Of a DNA stretch of 39,741 nucleotides, positions 24,976-33,521 are shown in pieces. Position 1 is the stretch's first letter. Every line of letters begins with the position of its first letter. The stretch is from Actinomycetota bacterium (lineage in GTDB: Bacteria > Actinomycetota > Thermoleophilia > Solirubrobacterales > 70-9), in assembly GCA_018268695.1 (NCBI GenBank), contig JAFDWD010000935.1, positions 1 to 39,741 on the forward strand, read 5' to 3'. The notes under the pieces were generated by a model. It saw nothing but the letters and a program-made list of their open reading frames with translations, was not told where the DNA came from and did not search any database. The position numbers and the translations under genes were made by a program.

Positions 24976-25333
24976 TCGCTTCTAGAGATTTCGGGTCAAT
25001 CAGCGCCAAGGAAAGCGTGAGAATGATCATCAAGAGGAAGACAAACAGGAGGACATCCCCCCTGAAGCGAGCGGCGTCAAGGCTCGCGGCCTCACTTCTG
25101 CATCGGGCTATCTCGGCAATGCTTTCCTCGATTTGGACTTCGACCAGTTCTTTTTCGAGCGGCTGGCGTGCTATTTCGCCAGTCAGCTTCCGGGCCTCCA
25201 GTTCAGTGCGGGCCGTCTCGGCTTCCTTTTGACGGAGCTCCGCAACACGAGAAGCTTCAGGAGGTAAAAGAGGCGTCCGGCGCCAGGGATGCCCGGGCCG
25301 CTTCTCGAAGTCCTCTTTCTGTGGCGCCGCCAA
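24944..25333 (-). CDS. Small coiled-coil protein with a C-terminal membrane anchor
   Basis: 129 codons from a TTG. A charged helical stretch (SRVAELRQKEAETARTELEA through VEVQIEESIAEIARCRSEAA) predicts a coiled coil of about 60 residues. It is followed by one membrane helix, GDVLLFVFLLMIILTLSLAL, and a short tail. There is no ATG start. Upstream, in another frame (25542 downwards), lies a hydrophobic stretch (DLVLFVGAVVFGVTV), so the true gene may be longer and frameshifted. It faces away from the three-gene operon at 25663. Small coiled-coil/TM proteins occur in defence modules as membrane effectors, but no role can be assigned here. Confidence 0.55.
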   Translation of the reverse strand: MAAPQKEDFEKRPGHPWRRTPLLPPEASRVAELRQKEAETARTELEARKLTGEIARQPLEKELVEVQIEESIAEIARCRSEAASLDAARFRGDVLLFVFLLMIILTLSLALIDPKSLEAIRGALQWLPS

Positions 25334-25662
25334 GCTCGCCCCCTACCGTTCGTCTCAATACCTCTCCCTAGATGATGCGCAGCACCCCGCGAGGAGAGGA
25401 GCAGACTTGCCCGTTCCCAAAGTGGCCCGCTTAACACCGGCTCCCTTGCTGCGGTTCCCGCCGTGCTGATGGAAGGAGTGCCGCAGACCGTCACACCGAA
25501 CACGACTGCCCCCACGAACAGGACAAGATCGCCCCAACACACGGTTACTTAAATGCATTGCGTCGCGCGAGGTGGATCTTGATTCTCCGTCGCGAGTGCC
25601 GGAGATCCCGCGCTGTACAAGGTTGTACATCGGGCCCAACTGATCCTGCGATCCTCTCCCGT
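25334..25662. other. Divergent intergenic region
   Basis: About 330 bases between the coiled-coil gene and the kinase-like gene. On the minus strand an open frame from 25542 encodes a hydrophobic N-terminus, which may be a lost first exon-like part of the coiled-coil gene. A less GC-rich stretch around 25545-25560 (cggttacttaaatgcattg) could hold promoter elements for the plus-strand operon, but no -35/-10 pair is convincing. Confidence 0.35.
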
Positions 25663-28023
25663 ATGGAAAGTGCCCAAGAACTACTCCCAGAGGCCAAATA
25701 CGGGCCCGAGGTCGAACGTGAAGCAACCGCTACGCCACGCAGCATTGCGGTCGCTTTGATTGGAGGTGGTGCTCTCGGGTTGGTGATGTCGGTCGAGCAG
25801 CCGGAACTCAGCCTCCGCGAGCGTTTGATCGCAGCCTCGGGCAGCGCTGCCAGCGTCGGCCTGGGGGCGCTCGCGTTGCGCGGGCCCCTCAGTCTTACTG
25901 GCCCGGCTCGCAGCGCTCCGACTCGGTTTGCAGTCGCCTGCTACGGAAGCGCTGCGGTGAGCACTGCCATCGGCGGCGGGCACAGAACTCCCGCCTATTT
26001 CCCGGCCATTCTCCTTACTGCGCTCGGTGGTGGAGTCGGAGGAAACCTCGCCACCGGTCGCCGTGGCGGCGCCGCCGTTGCGTCTGCCTATCTCGGTGGG
26101 TGCGGCCTCACGCTGAAGCCGTGGCGCAACACGCTAGATCGAAAAGATTGGTGGAATGTCGCTGCGGCACTTGGATTCCTCGGCTCTGGGATTGTTGGAG
26201 CCATCGCTGGCGACCTCAGCCTGAAGATGCGGGCATTAACCGACTTCGCAGAACGGGAAGGCGAAGCTGCGGGAAGAGCAACAATGGAAGAGAAGGCCGA
26301 AAAGGTAACGGACGAGGGGAAACACTTCCTCGAGTTGCTGGGCGAGGTCGATAGAGCCTTCGAGCACTCACCCGAAGTTGGAGAAGCCACCGCGGATCTC
26401 GCTACTGCGCTGAGCAGCCTGCGCACCATCCGCACCATTCCTACTTCGGAAGAGCAGAAAAGCCTCGCAACCTGGCCACGTCTGCATGAGATAGCCGATG
26501 ACTACAACGCCACCGCCGGCAATGTCCAGGTCGAGCTACGGGCCACGACGGAGCCGCCTCCGTCCGCCAGCGCCCCGATCACTGACGCCCTATGCGAATG
26601 CGCAACTGCACTGATTCAGAATGCGGCCAACGCACGGCCCGCGGGGGCCTTTCCCGTGAAAGCAGCGGTGACGCTCGACCTCCGCAAGGAGGGTCGACGG
26701 AAGGTGCTGCGGATGACCGTCGAGGACAATGCTGGCGGCAGCCCCGTTCCCTCCTCCAAGTGGAGCCGCGGTCTGTTGACGTCTTCGGCAGCCGCAGAGC
26801 AACTCGGCGGGGCATTTTCGCTCGAGGCGGGCGAGGCCGGCCTGCGGGCCGTGTTCGAGGTGCCGTATGTCAGCAGTCGGGACGCCGGAGTAGCCCCAAC
26901 CACGTTCGTACGGCAGGCGAACGAGGGACGCGATGCCTGTCTCCGGGCTCTGCGGCGAGTCACCGCAACCCAGGCAGTGTTCATTGCCCTCTCAACCTCC
27001 GAGCGCAAGGCGTTACTCAAGCGTCTGGGCGGAATTGCAGGCCTCTTCGCCGCAGGTGAGTTGGTGCAGCGCCTGCCGGAACGGAGCCGGGCCTCAGCGG
27101 CTGCGCCGCTTGGGGTTCTGGCGATGAGTGCCTTTCCGGGACCCGGGCGGCCGCCTCTCGGCGGATGGGCGTGCGTGATGTGCGCACAAGCTAGTTCAAG
27201 CGGTCGGCCTAATGCCGGATGGCTCGGGGCAATTTCTGCGACGGCCGGCGCCACCCTGGTCGCTGGACCGGAACGGTTTTCGTCGGCCATGGAGACCACG
27301 ATTGGGGACCGGACCTTCGCGCTGGTCGGAGCACTCGTTGGTCACAGTGTGTGGCGAGGAATTCTGCGGCTGCGCGGACAGGAGGAAAGGCTTGCCGACG
27401 AAGAATGGCAGCGCCAGGCCCTCTCGGACCTTGCGGCACCAGAGCGGCAAAAGCACAATCTGCTGAAGCCAGTGGAAGATGCGATGGGGGGCACACAATG
27501 GCGGAGGTTTAAATCCACGGATCTCGGCTCCAAACTCGTAAGGCAGGAAGGGTGCCTGCGAGAGGCTCAGCGAGGACTTGAGCGCCTCTTCCGACAGGGA
27601 GACCCGCTGCGCGAGCTACAGCACCAGCTGGCGCGGATGCTGGCGCCCGCGCCCGTTCGGGTGTTCGGCGAATGGCCCAAGCGGACTGTTCCCCAACCGA
27701 AGCGAGAGCTGGAGGCGGTCCGCTATCGACTCGGGTTGATCGGCCTCGGCCAGGCGATCGCCGTTCGCATCCGCGACTACCTACCGACCTCGTTTCTTCT
27801 TCCTGAGCAACTTCAGGAACTTCAAATCCACGTCGAGGTGATCGACGATGAGCCGAATTCGGAATTGACGCGGTTTACGATCGTTCAAGTCCCGTTTAAG
27901 GCCTCGGAGCATGACCGGATCGACACGATCGTTGCGGATGCTTCGCGAAGGGCCGGTGGAAAGACGGGCCGGAAGGTCGGCAACACTTTTGAGGTGTACG
28001 TCCACAACACGGCGCTCAGGTGA
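25663..28023 (+). CDS. Membrane histidine-kinase-like ATPase with a second membrane half
   Basis: 786 residues from ATG 25663 (a TTG at 25558 is the alternative). Residues 25-190 are hydrophobic, about five helices. A helical linker follows, EREGEAAGRATMEEKAEKVT (197-216), ending near His221, which could be the phosphoacceptor but lacks the usual E-L-H-D context. Residues 305-402 are HATPase_c-like: N box ALIQNAANA, G1 box VEDNAGG (353-359), then RGLLTSSAAAEQLGGAFSLE and FEVPY. Residues 435-570 are a second membrane region, followed by another helical linker and a region (about 660-786) of kinase-like size without ATP-binding motifs. The protein thus looks like two kinase-shaped halves, the second degenerate. 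The next gene encodes a receiver protein. No known family matches in my memory. Confidence 0.7.
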   Translation: MESAQELLPEAKYGPEVEREATATPRSIAVALIGGGALGLVMSVEQPELSLRERLIAASGSAASVGLGALALRGPLSLTGPARSAPTRFAVACYGSAAVSTAIGGGHRTPAYFPAILLTALGGGVGGNLATGRRGGAAVASAYLGGCGLTLKPWRNTLDRKDWWNVAAALGFLGSGIVGAIAGDLSLKMRALTDFAEREGEAAGRATMEEKAEKVTDEGKHFLELLGEVDRAFEHSPEVGEATADLATALSSLRTIRTIPTSEEQKSLATWPRLHEIADDYNATAGNVQVELRATTEPPPSASAPITDALCECATALIQNAANARPAGAFPVKAAVTLDLRKEGRRKVLRMTVEDNAGGSPVPSSKWSRGLLTSSAAAEQLGGAFSLEAGEAGLRAVFEVPYVSSRDAGVAPTTFVRQANEGRDACLRALRRVTATQAVFIALSTSERKALLKRLGGIAGLFAAGELVQRLPERSRASAAAPLGVLAMSAFPGPGRPPLGGWACVMCAQASSSGRPNAGWLGAISATAGATLVAGPERFSSAMETTIGDRTFALVGALVGHSVWRGILRLRGQEERLADEEWQRQALSDLAAPERQKHNLLKPVEDAMGGTQWRRFKSTDLGSKLVRQEGCLREAQRGLERLFRQGDPLRELQHQLARMLAPAPVRVFGEWPKRTVPQPKRELEAVRYRLGLIGLGQAIAVRIRDYLPTSFLLPEQLQELQIHVEVIDDEPNSELTRFTIVQVPFKASEHDRIDTIVADASRRAGGKTGRKVGNTFEVYVHNTALR

Positions 28024-29156
28024 TGAACATGGCGAAACCATATGACCTCACCATACTGGTGCATGACTACGACCCAATGGCGGTTCGGGAGCGCCGCGAA
28101 CAGCTTGAACAGGCGCTTCCCGAAGCCGTAATCCTCCCCTTCAATCGCCGCGAGAGACTGCTCGCGGCGATCGCCGAGATGGACCCCGTTCCGGACCTGG
28201 GACCTTGGCCGCTGGCGCTGATCGATCTCCAGGGGGAGGAATCGGAAGCAAGAGGTGAACACCTGCTGGCGACGATCAATGAGAACCCTGACCTGAAGGA
28301 CCGCGTCGCCCTAATTGCCTTCACCCGCTACGGGTTTGAGAACCGGGACGACGCCTTGCGTGCCATGGGCACGCGGGCGGTGCTAAGTCCGCTCAACCTG
28401 GAGAAACAGGAGGGCCTCAGCTCCGAACTCGAGCTACTTGCACGAGGCTCAAGGAATTTTGCCCACCTTGGCGAACCCCCGTCCAGCAGGCACGATGAAG
28501 AGGTGGTTCGCCAGCTGGGGCGCCTCTTTCCAGAACTCCAGGACAAGAGGCTCGACGAGAGGGAAGGCTGGGAGCGAGCGCGCGAAATCCTCCACGTCTG
28601 TCGTCTCGATTTCGAAGGCTATGACGATGTCGCGATCCAGGCAGCGGCGGGTCTTTCTCGGCGCCAGTTCGACAAGCTGCGCGACCAACTGACGGCAAAT
28701 CCTGCCGCCCGCGCCGCGAACATCGTCTCAGCCGGAGGCAAGAAGCCAAACCTGGGCAAGGTGATCGAATTCCTGCGGCCGCATCTCGACGAGACGCCGC
28801 TAATCTGGGACGTGACGGTGGAGCGTGACCGCCTCAGCGGAACTGGTCGGATCGAGTGGGTGAGGGATCGCGTTGCCGATCGCTATCCCCCGGGAGAAGA
28901 ACTCGACAAGCGCGACGATGCCTGGATCCCGCCCCTGTACCTTCGGGCCTTGCGCCGCTTCCTCGCAATCTACGACAGTCTCCCGAAGAAGTCCCCTAGT
29001 CCACGCAAGGGCAGATACGACCCCGTCAAAGAGGCGCTAGCTCAACTCGCCGTCGAGATGGAAATGACTCGTGACCAGGCTAAGCACTACGTCACCCACG
29101 CCGTGCTATGCCTCGAAGACGCCGAATACGAGCGTTCAGAGCTTGACCCCGCCTAA
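28023..29156 (+). CDS. Receiver-domain protein with helix-turn-helix-like middle (response regulator-like)
   Basis: 377 residues. The start ATG shares one base with the previous stop (TGATG). Residues 8-130 follow the receiver pattern: acidic pair in LVHDYDP (Asp15, Asp17), phosphoacceptor Asp68 in LALIDLQG, and Thr101 in LIAFTRYG. The conserved lysine expected near AVLSPLN (119-125) is replaced by Ser. Residues 200-225 (DDVAIQAAAGLSRRQFDKLR) look like a helix-turn-helix. The C-terminal 150 residues are helical and unfamiliar (RFLAIYDSLPKKSP and DQAKHYVTHAVLCLEDAEYE). It is likely the partner of the kinase-like protein. Missing Lys suggests altered or phosphorylation-independent switching. 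Confidence 0.7.
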   Translation: MNMAKPYDLTILVHDYDPMAVRERREQLEQALPEAVILPFNRRERLLAAIAEMDPVPDLGPWPLALIDLQGEESEARGEHLLATINENPDLKDRVALIAFTRYGFENRDDALRAMGTRAVLSPLNLEKQEGLSSELELLARGSRNFAHLGEPPSSRHDEEVVRQLGRLFPELQDKRLDEREGWERAREILHVCRLDFEGYDDVAIQAAAGLSRRQFDKLRDQLTANPAARAANIVSAGGKKPNLGKVIEFLRPHLDETPLIWDVTVERDRLSGTGRIEWVRDRVADRYPPGEELDKRDDAWIPPLYLRALRRFLAIYDSLPKKSPSPRKGRYDPVKEALAQLAVEMEMTRDQAKHYVTHAVLCLEDAEYERSELDPA

Positions 29157-29871
29157 GCCCCGACAGGCGGCCGCCCGGGCTGGGATCATCGTCCTACTTC
29201 TAGGCTTCGGAGCGATGGCCTTGCTCTCGGCCACCGCTCGCTGGGACACGGGCCGCAGCATGTGGCACTACCGGGCAGCAACCTGGGGAGACGTTCTCCT
29301 CGTCCCGGGCATATGCGCAATCCTTGCAGCTGGGTTGTTCGATGCCCGCATCCCGCGGTTGAATTCGGAGCGGCTCTGGGCTAGCACCGGAGCTGCAGTC
29401 TTCGCGATTTCCGGAGCCTTGGTTCAGGCGAGCTGGCTCGCCTCGTCTAAGCCGATCCTGAACTGGACGCTACCTGAACCCCACAGGTTCTCGTTTCCCG
29501 GCTGGTACCACGCGATCTACTTAACCCTGCTTTCCGGTGCAATCGGGGCGGCGGGCCTGGTGCTCGGAAGGCGAGTCCGAGTTGCCCGACCGGCGGTCAG
29601 GGAGTACGTTTCGCGATCTCCCGCTACCGCGGCCCTGGTGGGTTTCGGCGTCTCCTTTGGCCTTGTCCTCTACCTCGACAGCGTCGATTCACTCGACACC
29701 TCGGCGGGCCAAGGCTCAGCACTGGGAGCGCTGGGAGCAGCCATCGCCACGCTGGCTCTAACGCTCATTGTGCTCGGCCCAAAAAGGAGCCTTCGGCCCG
29801 TGGCCGGAGGGTCACTCGTCGTCCTGATTGTCTTTGCCGGGACCCTCTTGACGCACGGGCTCCCTGCGTGA
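29143..29871 (+). CDS. Polytopic membrane protein, third gene of the kinase-like operon
   Basis: About 242 residues with six or seven predicted membrane helices: GIIVLLLGFGAMALLSATA, DVLLVPGICAILAAGLF, WASTGAAVFAISGALVQASW, WYHAIYLTLLSGAIGAAGLV, TAALVGFGVSFGLVLYLD, ALGAAIATLALTLIVLG and SLVVLIVFAGTLL. Basic loops (GRRVRVARPAVR, GPKRSLRP) probably face the cytoplasm. An ATG at 29071 would overlap the receiver gene by 86 bases with non-conserved sequence; TTG 29143, overlapping it by 14 bases, keeps the first helix whole. No family recognised. It could be the effector or a sensor of the system. Confidence 0.6.
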   Translation: MTPPKPRQAAARAGIIVLLLGFGAMALLSATARWDTGRSMWHYRAATWGDVLLVPGICAILAAGLFDARIPRLNSERLWASTGAAVFAISGALVQASWLASSKPILNWTLPEPHRFSFPGWYHAIYLTLLSGAIGAAGLVLGRRVRVARPAVREYVSRSPATAALVGFGVSFGLVLYLDSVDSLDTSAGQGSALGALGAAIATLALTLIVLGPKRSLRPVAGGSLVVLIVFAGTLLTHGLPA

Positions 29872-30100
29872 GCCCGGAGATCGCCAGCTACTCGCTGCGT
29901 CACACAAGAAGCAGGTCCTCCACGCTTTCTTCGATAGGAACGCGACCTATTGAACCTGCGAGCTCCGGATTACGAACCCGCCCAAGCCCGCCCGATAGCC
30001 CACCCTTATGCGGACCGCAGATCTGTTTGCGCTCGGCGATCGAGCAGATTGCGGTTAGTCCGCCACACCGGGGGAGAAATCCGCGCGCCGCGAGCAAGGC

Positions 30101-31354
30101 CTACGACTGATGATCGGGTTGCGGCGTACGGATGATCCGCAAGTTGGAGACCCCGCCCTGATTGATGCAGTCTCGGGCCAGATCCTCGACCTGCTCGTGA
30201 AAGTCGGCATCCGAACCGATCGCGCTGGCCGAGGTTTCGACCGGCGAGTACCGATGCAGAGGAGTCGAGGCGCTGTCGTAGGTGAAGCCGTGGTTGTCCT
30301 TCGTCAGGATCGAGAGTGGCTGATCTCCAGCCCAGTCGATCCCGACTCGTAGGTCGTACTCGTCACGATCGGTCGCCTCTGCGGTCGCCCGGACGAGGGC
30401 CATGAAATCCGCGACCGCACACTCGATGGCGGCGGACTCAATCTGCCATCCCTCGAAATATCCGTCACTGCTCGACCGATGTCCGCCGACCGCCGCCGCG
30501 AGGCTCACCGAGCCGTCGTGATGGATGCTCACCCACGCCTCCCTCCACATCTGCTGCTCACTCGTAGCGGTGTTCACGGCAACCCAGCGACGTAGCCCAG
30601 GGCGCGGGTTGAGCACATCCACGTTTTCCAGCGGATGGATTCCGCCGCGCCCGGCGTACCGCAAGGCCAGCGTCTTCGACGTCTCCAGGACGGCCCTCGC
30701 CTCATCACGGGTCAGGCGATCACCGATCCTAGCGACCCGCGGATGGCCGACCGCGACGAGCCACGCGCGCCTTTCGGCGTCGCGTCCGGCCAACGCCTCG
30801 GTGAACAGCGCGTCCAAGGCCTCGGTGGCGTGACGGCGCTCGTCGAATCTAGCCCGGTACATGGCCTCGATCTGGCGCTCCTTCATCCACACCGTGTCGG
30901 CGTCGTTACGGATCGGTGCACCGAAGTAGTCGTTTCGGTAGATCAGATGCGGACCGTCGACACTCGAGGGCACCTCGACAACGATGGCCCTACTTCCTCC
31001 GGCCCCGAGCCGGTGCACCTTCAGACCAAACACGGGCGGCGAGATGGCGGTGATCGCGGCACTGCGCAGGGCGCGCTCGTGGACCTCATCGAACTTGCCT
31101 ACGTCGACGCGCCCGGTCGCTGCCTTCTGCGTCTCGCGCACGCCGTAGACGATCACGCCTCCGGCTCCATTGGCCATGGCGGCGATGTCCTTGGGGAAAT
31201 CGGTCTGAGACAGTCCCTTCATCGGAGGTAGCTCGGACTTCCAGTCGAGCTCATCCGTCTCCGTCACGCCCTCGGCAACCGCGCTGTCGAGGAGCTCGTC
31301 GGTCATCGGTCCCGGTTCGATCCCGAGTGCGCGGTGGAGCGCGGTGAAAGGCAT
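30101..31354 (-). CDS. AlbA_2 (Schlafen-type) domain protein
   Basis: 417 residues. The N-terminal 150 residues carry the AlbA_2 pattern: ETDELDWKSELPPMKG, FPKDIAAMANGAGGVIVYGV, and AIVVEVPSSVDGPHLIYRND with YFGAPIRNDADTVWMKERQI. This domain, shared with Schlafen proteins, binds nucleic acid and in several cases is a nuclease; it is frequent in bacterial defence loci. The remaining 250 residues are a soluble alpha/beta region unknown to me (RRWVAVNTATSEQQMWREAW, FMALVRATAEATDRDEYDLR). It lies 93 bases downstream of the nuclease-like gene on the same strand, probably in one operon. Cytoplasmic. Confidence 0.8.
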   Translation of the reverse strand: MPFTALHRALGIEPGPMTDELLDSAVAEGVTETDELDWKSELPPMKGLSQTDFPKDIAAMANGAGGVIVYGVRETQKAATGRVDVGKFDEVHERALRSAAITAISPPVFGLKVHRLGAGGSRAIVVEVPSSVDGPHLIYRNDYFGAPIRNDADTVWMKERQIEAMYRARFDERRHATEALDALFTEALAGRDAERRAWLVAVGHPRVARIGDRLTRDEARAVLETSKTLALRYAGRGGIHPLENVDVLNPRPGLRRWVAVNTATSEQQMWREAWVSIHHDGSVSLAAAVGGHRSSSDGYFEGWQIESAAIECAVADFMALVRATAEATDRDEYDLRVGIDWAGDQPLSILTKDNHGFTYDSASTPLHRYSPVETSASAIGSDADFHEQVEDLARDCINQGGVSNLRIIRTPQPDHQS

Positions 31355-31447
31355 GCTCGAAGCCTAGGGTCGAGCGCTTCGGCTGTCGAGATCACCTCGT
31401 CCTTCGACGAGCCGCCTTCTTCCGAGGAGGTCGAGCCCCCCATGGAC

Positions 31448-33508
31448 TTACCCCTCACGCTCCATATCGATGCCGAAGAGCGGCGCGAGTTCGGCCATCA
31501 TCGCCTCGAAGCTTGCCTCGATCGCCGGCAGGCGGACATTGATGTCTGCCACCGGTCTATCTCCCTCAAGCCAGGCGGCGAGGTCCCGGTGGCGATAGGG
31601 GCCGTCGGCCTTTCGGCCCAGGAGGCCCGCCATCGACTCGCCCCGATCGACATAGGCCAGGAGTGCCTCGTACTCGCCTGGGTCCAGAGCCTGCAGTGGC
31701 GCCACTCGCCCATCCTCGAAGGATCTGCACTTCTCGGCGTCGCGACTGCGGTCGAGATATTCCCAGAGCGTCCCGGTCTGCCAGAGCCGCCCGGCAGAGA
31801 CCACCACCGGGATGATCCGCACGACTTCGTCGATCTCGACGCCAGGGAGGTTGGCGCTACCGTCCAGGAGCGCCCCGACCGCGACGCCCAGCTGGTCGAT
31901 CTTCTTGACCAGAAGCTTTTTGAACTCATTGGTGACGTCGAGCGGATCACCACTCAGGAGCGGCTCGGCACCGACCCGACGCGCATTGACCTCGAACAGC
32001 ACCAGGCTCTGGCCGTCGAAGACGGCGACGTCGCTGGTCTTCTTACCACCACCTTTGCCGTACCGCTGCTCACCGAGTACGACAGCCGGTGGAGCCACGG
32101 CACCACCCGCCAGGGAGAGGCAGTAGGACTCGAAGACCTGCCCGGCGTAGGCGGTGTAGCGCTGGACGTGATCGCCACGTCCAGCGGCGCGCGAAGCGTC
32201 CTGGGCCTGCGCCACCCGCATCATCCGGTAGTGGAAGCCCTCACCCAGCCAGTTCAGCATCCAGGGACGGCCGAGCAGAAGCAGACCCTCCTCATCTGAA
32301 AGCCGCAGGAACGGCCTGGAGTTGAACGGCCGCAGCTCCCAGATCAGCCGCTCGCCGCCGGCACCAAGGTCAGAGAACTCGGCGCGGAACTCCGCCCGGG
32401 TCGCCGCGAGCCCGGACAGCGCGGGCTCGCGCCGTTCGCCGCCGAGACCGGCGCGGGAGAGCAGATCGTCGAGCACCTCGCCGCGGACGTGAGGATGATC
32501 CTCGGGATCCCAAGCGTTGGCCACCGCCCCGAGCGCGAATCCGAGCGCCGATTGCTCTTCGGCCGAGAGGCCACTGCGCAGGGTCCACTGCTCGAGTGGC
32601 ACGTGGTCGGGGGAGGTGAGTAGCTCGGGGTCCTCGGTGGCAAGTCGGTAAAGCTCGCGGGGCCGGACAATCTCCTCCATCCAGGTCGGCCGGGAGTGAT
32701 AGTTGCCCACCTGCAGCTCGAAGGCGAGAAGTTCTTCGCGGTGGCTGCCACCGCGCGCGATTCCGCGTTGCGTGACGGAGTTGGCGGCGATTATCGCGTC
32801 GCTCAGCGCGTCCCGCTCGCCGGTGGACATGGGCTCGAGGATCGACGCTTCCCTGGCCTCCTCAATCACAATCCGTATCAGGGTGTAGAGGGGCTGGGGT
32901 CCGAAGATCACCGATCTCGGCTCGAGCGCGATGATCGCCCGGAATCGGTCGACGATCGCGCCCGGTCCGAAGAGCCATTCGGCGACCGCGAGTTGACCGC
33001 CGGGATCGGCGGCCGCTGCCTCGACCCTCCCCGCCAACATCGCGAGGATCACCATCGATGGCTCGAACGGCAGTGTCGCGGCGATTCGCCGCAGGCCATC
33101 CAGGCTGGTGGACGCCCGGTCGAGTTGCTCCTCGACGATGAGAACGCCGACCTGGTCGAGCTCGCTTGGGGTTCCCCGGGCCCGTAGGTGCGGGCGCCGC
33201 CGGGTCGGATCCGCATTTTGTGGTCCGATCGGTGGCTTCTTATTCTCGGCGCGAGCCTTCGCTCGTCGCGCGCGTGCCCATGCCTTCTTGTTGCGGTTTC
33301 GCTTCGAGCTGATCTCTCGAGCATTGCCCAGGGCAGCGATGCCGAAGTTAAGGCTGGGCTGTGGATCGGTGTTACCGACGGATGGGGACCGGTCAACAGC
33401 TGAAAGGCAACCGGCTCGAGCCGAATGGAGTGGTTGACGGCGCAGGTAACCAGACGGGCCGCACGCCTTCGCCTTGGCCACAATCTGTGATCCAAGGCGA
33501 AGCGGCAA
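31448..33508 (-). CDS. Large protein with PD-(D/E)XK-like nuclease motif
   Basis: Up to 686 residues; the true start is uncertain, since the first 55 codons look non-coding. A lysine/arginine-rich segment (SSKRNRNKKAWARARRAKAR) near 67-87 is followed by helical repeats. About residues 470-560 read GQVFESYCLSLAG, GKKTSDVAVFDGQSLVLFEV and NARRVGAEPLLSG. The order Glu, then SDVAVFD, then FEVNA fits a restriction-endonuclease fold with E-x-N in place of E-x-K. It could act on DNA or RNA. It sits between the AlbA protein and the integrase, transcribed toward the former. I do not know a named family for the whole protein. Confidence 0.65.
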   Translation of the reverse strand: MPLRLGSQIVAKAKACGPSGYLRRQPLHSARAGCLSAVDRSPSVGNTDPQPSLNFGIAALGNAREISSKRNRNKKAWARARRAKARAENKKPPIGPQNADPTRRRPHLRARGTPSELDQVGVLIVEEQLDRASTSLDGLRRIAATLPFEPSMVILAMLAGRVEAAAADPGGQLAVAEWLFGPGAIVDRFRAIIALEPRSVIFGPQPLYTLIRIVIEEAREASILEPMSTGERDALSDAIIAANSVTQRGIARGGSHREELLAFELQVGNYHSRPTWMEEIVRPRELYRLATEDPELLTSPDHVPLEQWTLRSGLSAEEQSALGFALGAVANAWDPEDHPHVRGEVLDDLLSRAGLGGERREPALSGLAATRAEFRAEFSDLGAGGERLIWELRPFNSRPFLRLSDEEGLLLLGRPWMLNWLGEGFHYRMMRVAQAQDASRAAGRGDHVQRYTAYAGQVFESYCLSLAGGAVAPPAVVLGEQRYGKGGGKKTSDVAVFDGQSLVLFEVNARRVGAEPLLSGDPLDVTNEFKKLLVKKIDQLGVAVGALLDGSANLPGVEIDEVVRIIPVVVSAGRLWQTGTLWEYLDRSRDAEKCRSFEDGRVAPLQALDPGEYEALLAYVDRGESMAGLLGRKADGPYRHRDLAAWLEGDRPVADINVRLPAIEASFEAMMAELAPLFGIDMEREG

Positions 33509-33521
33509 TTAGAGTCGCTAT

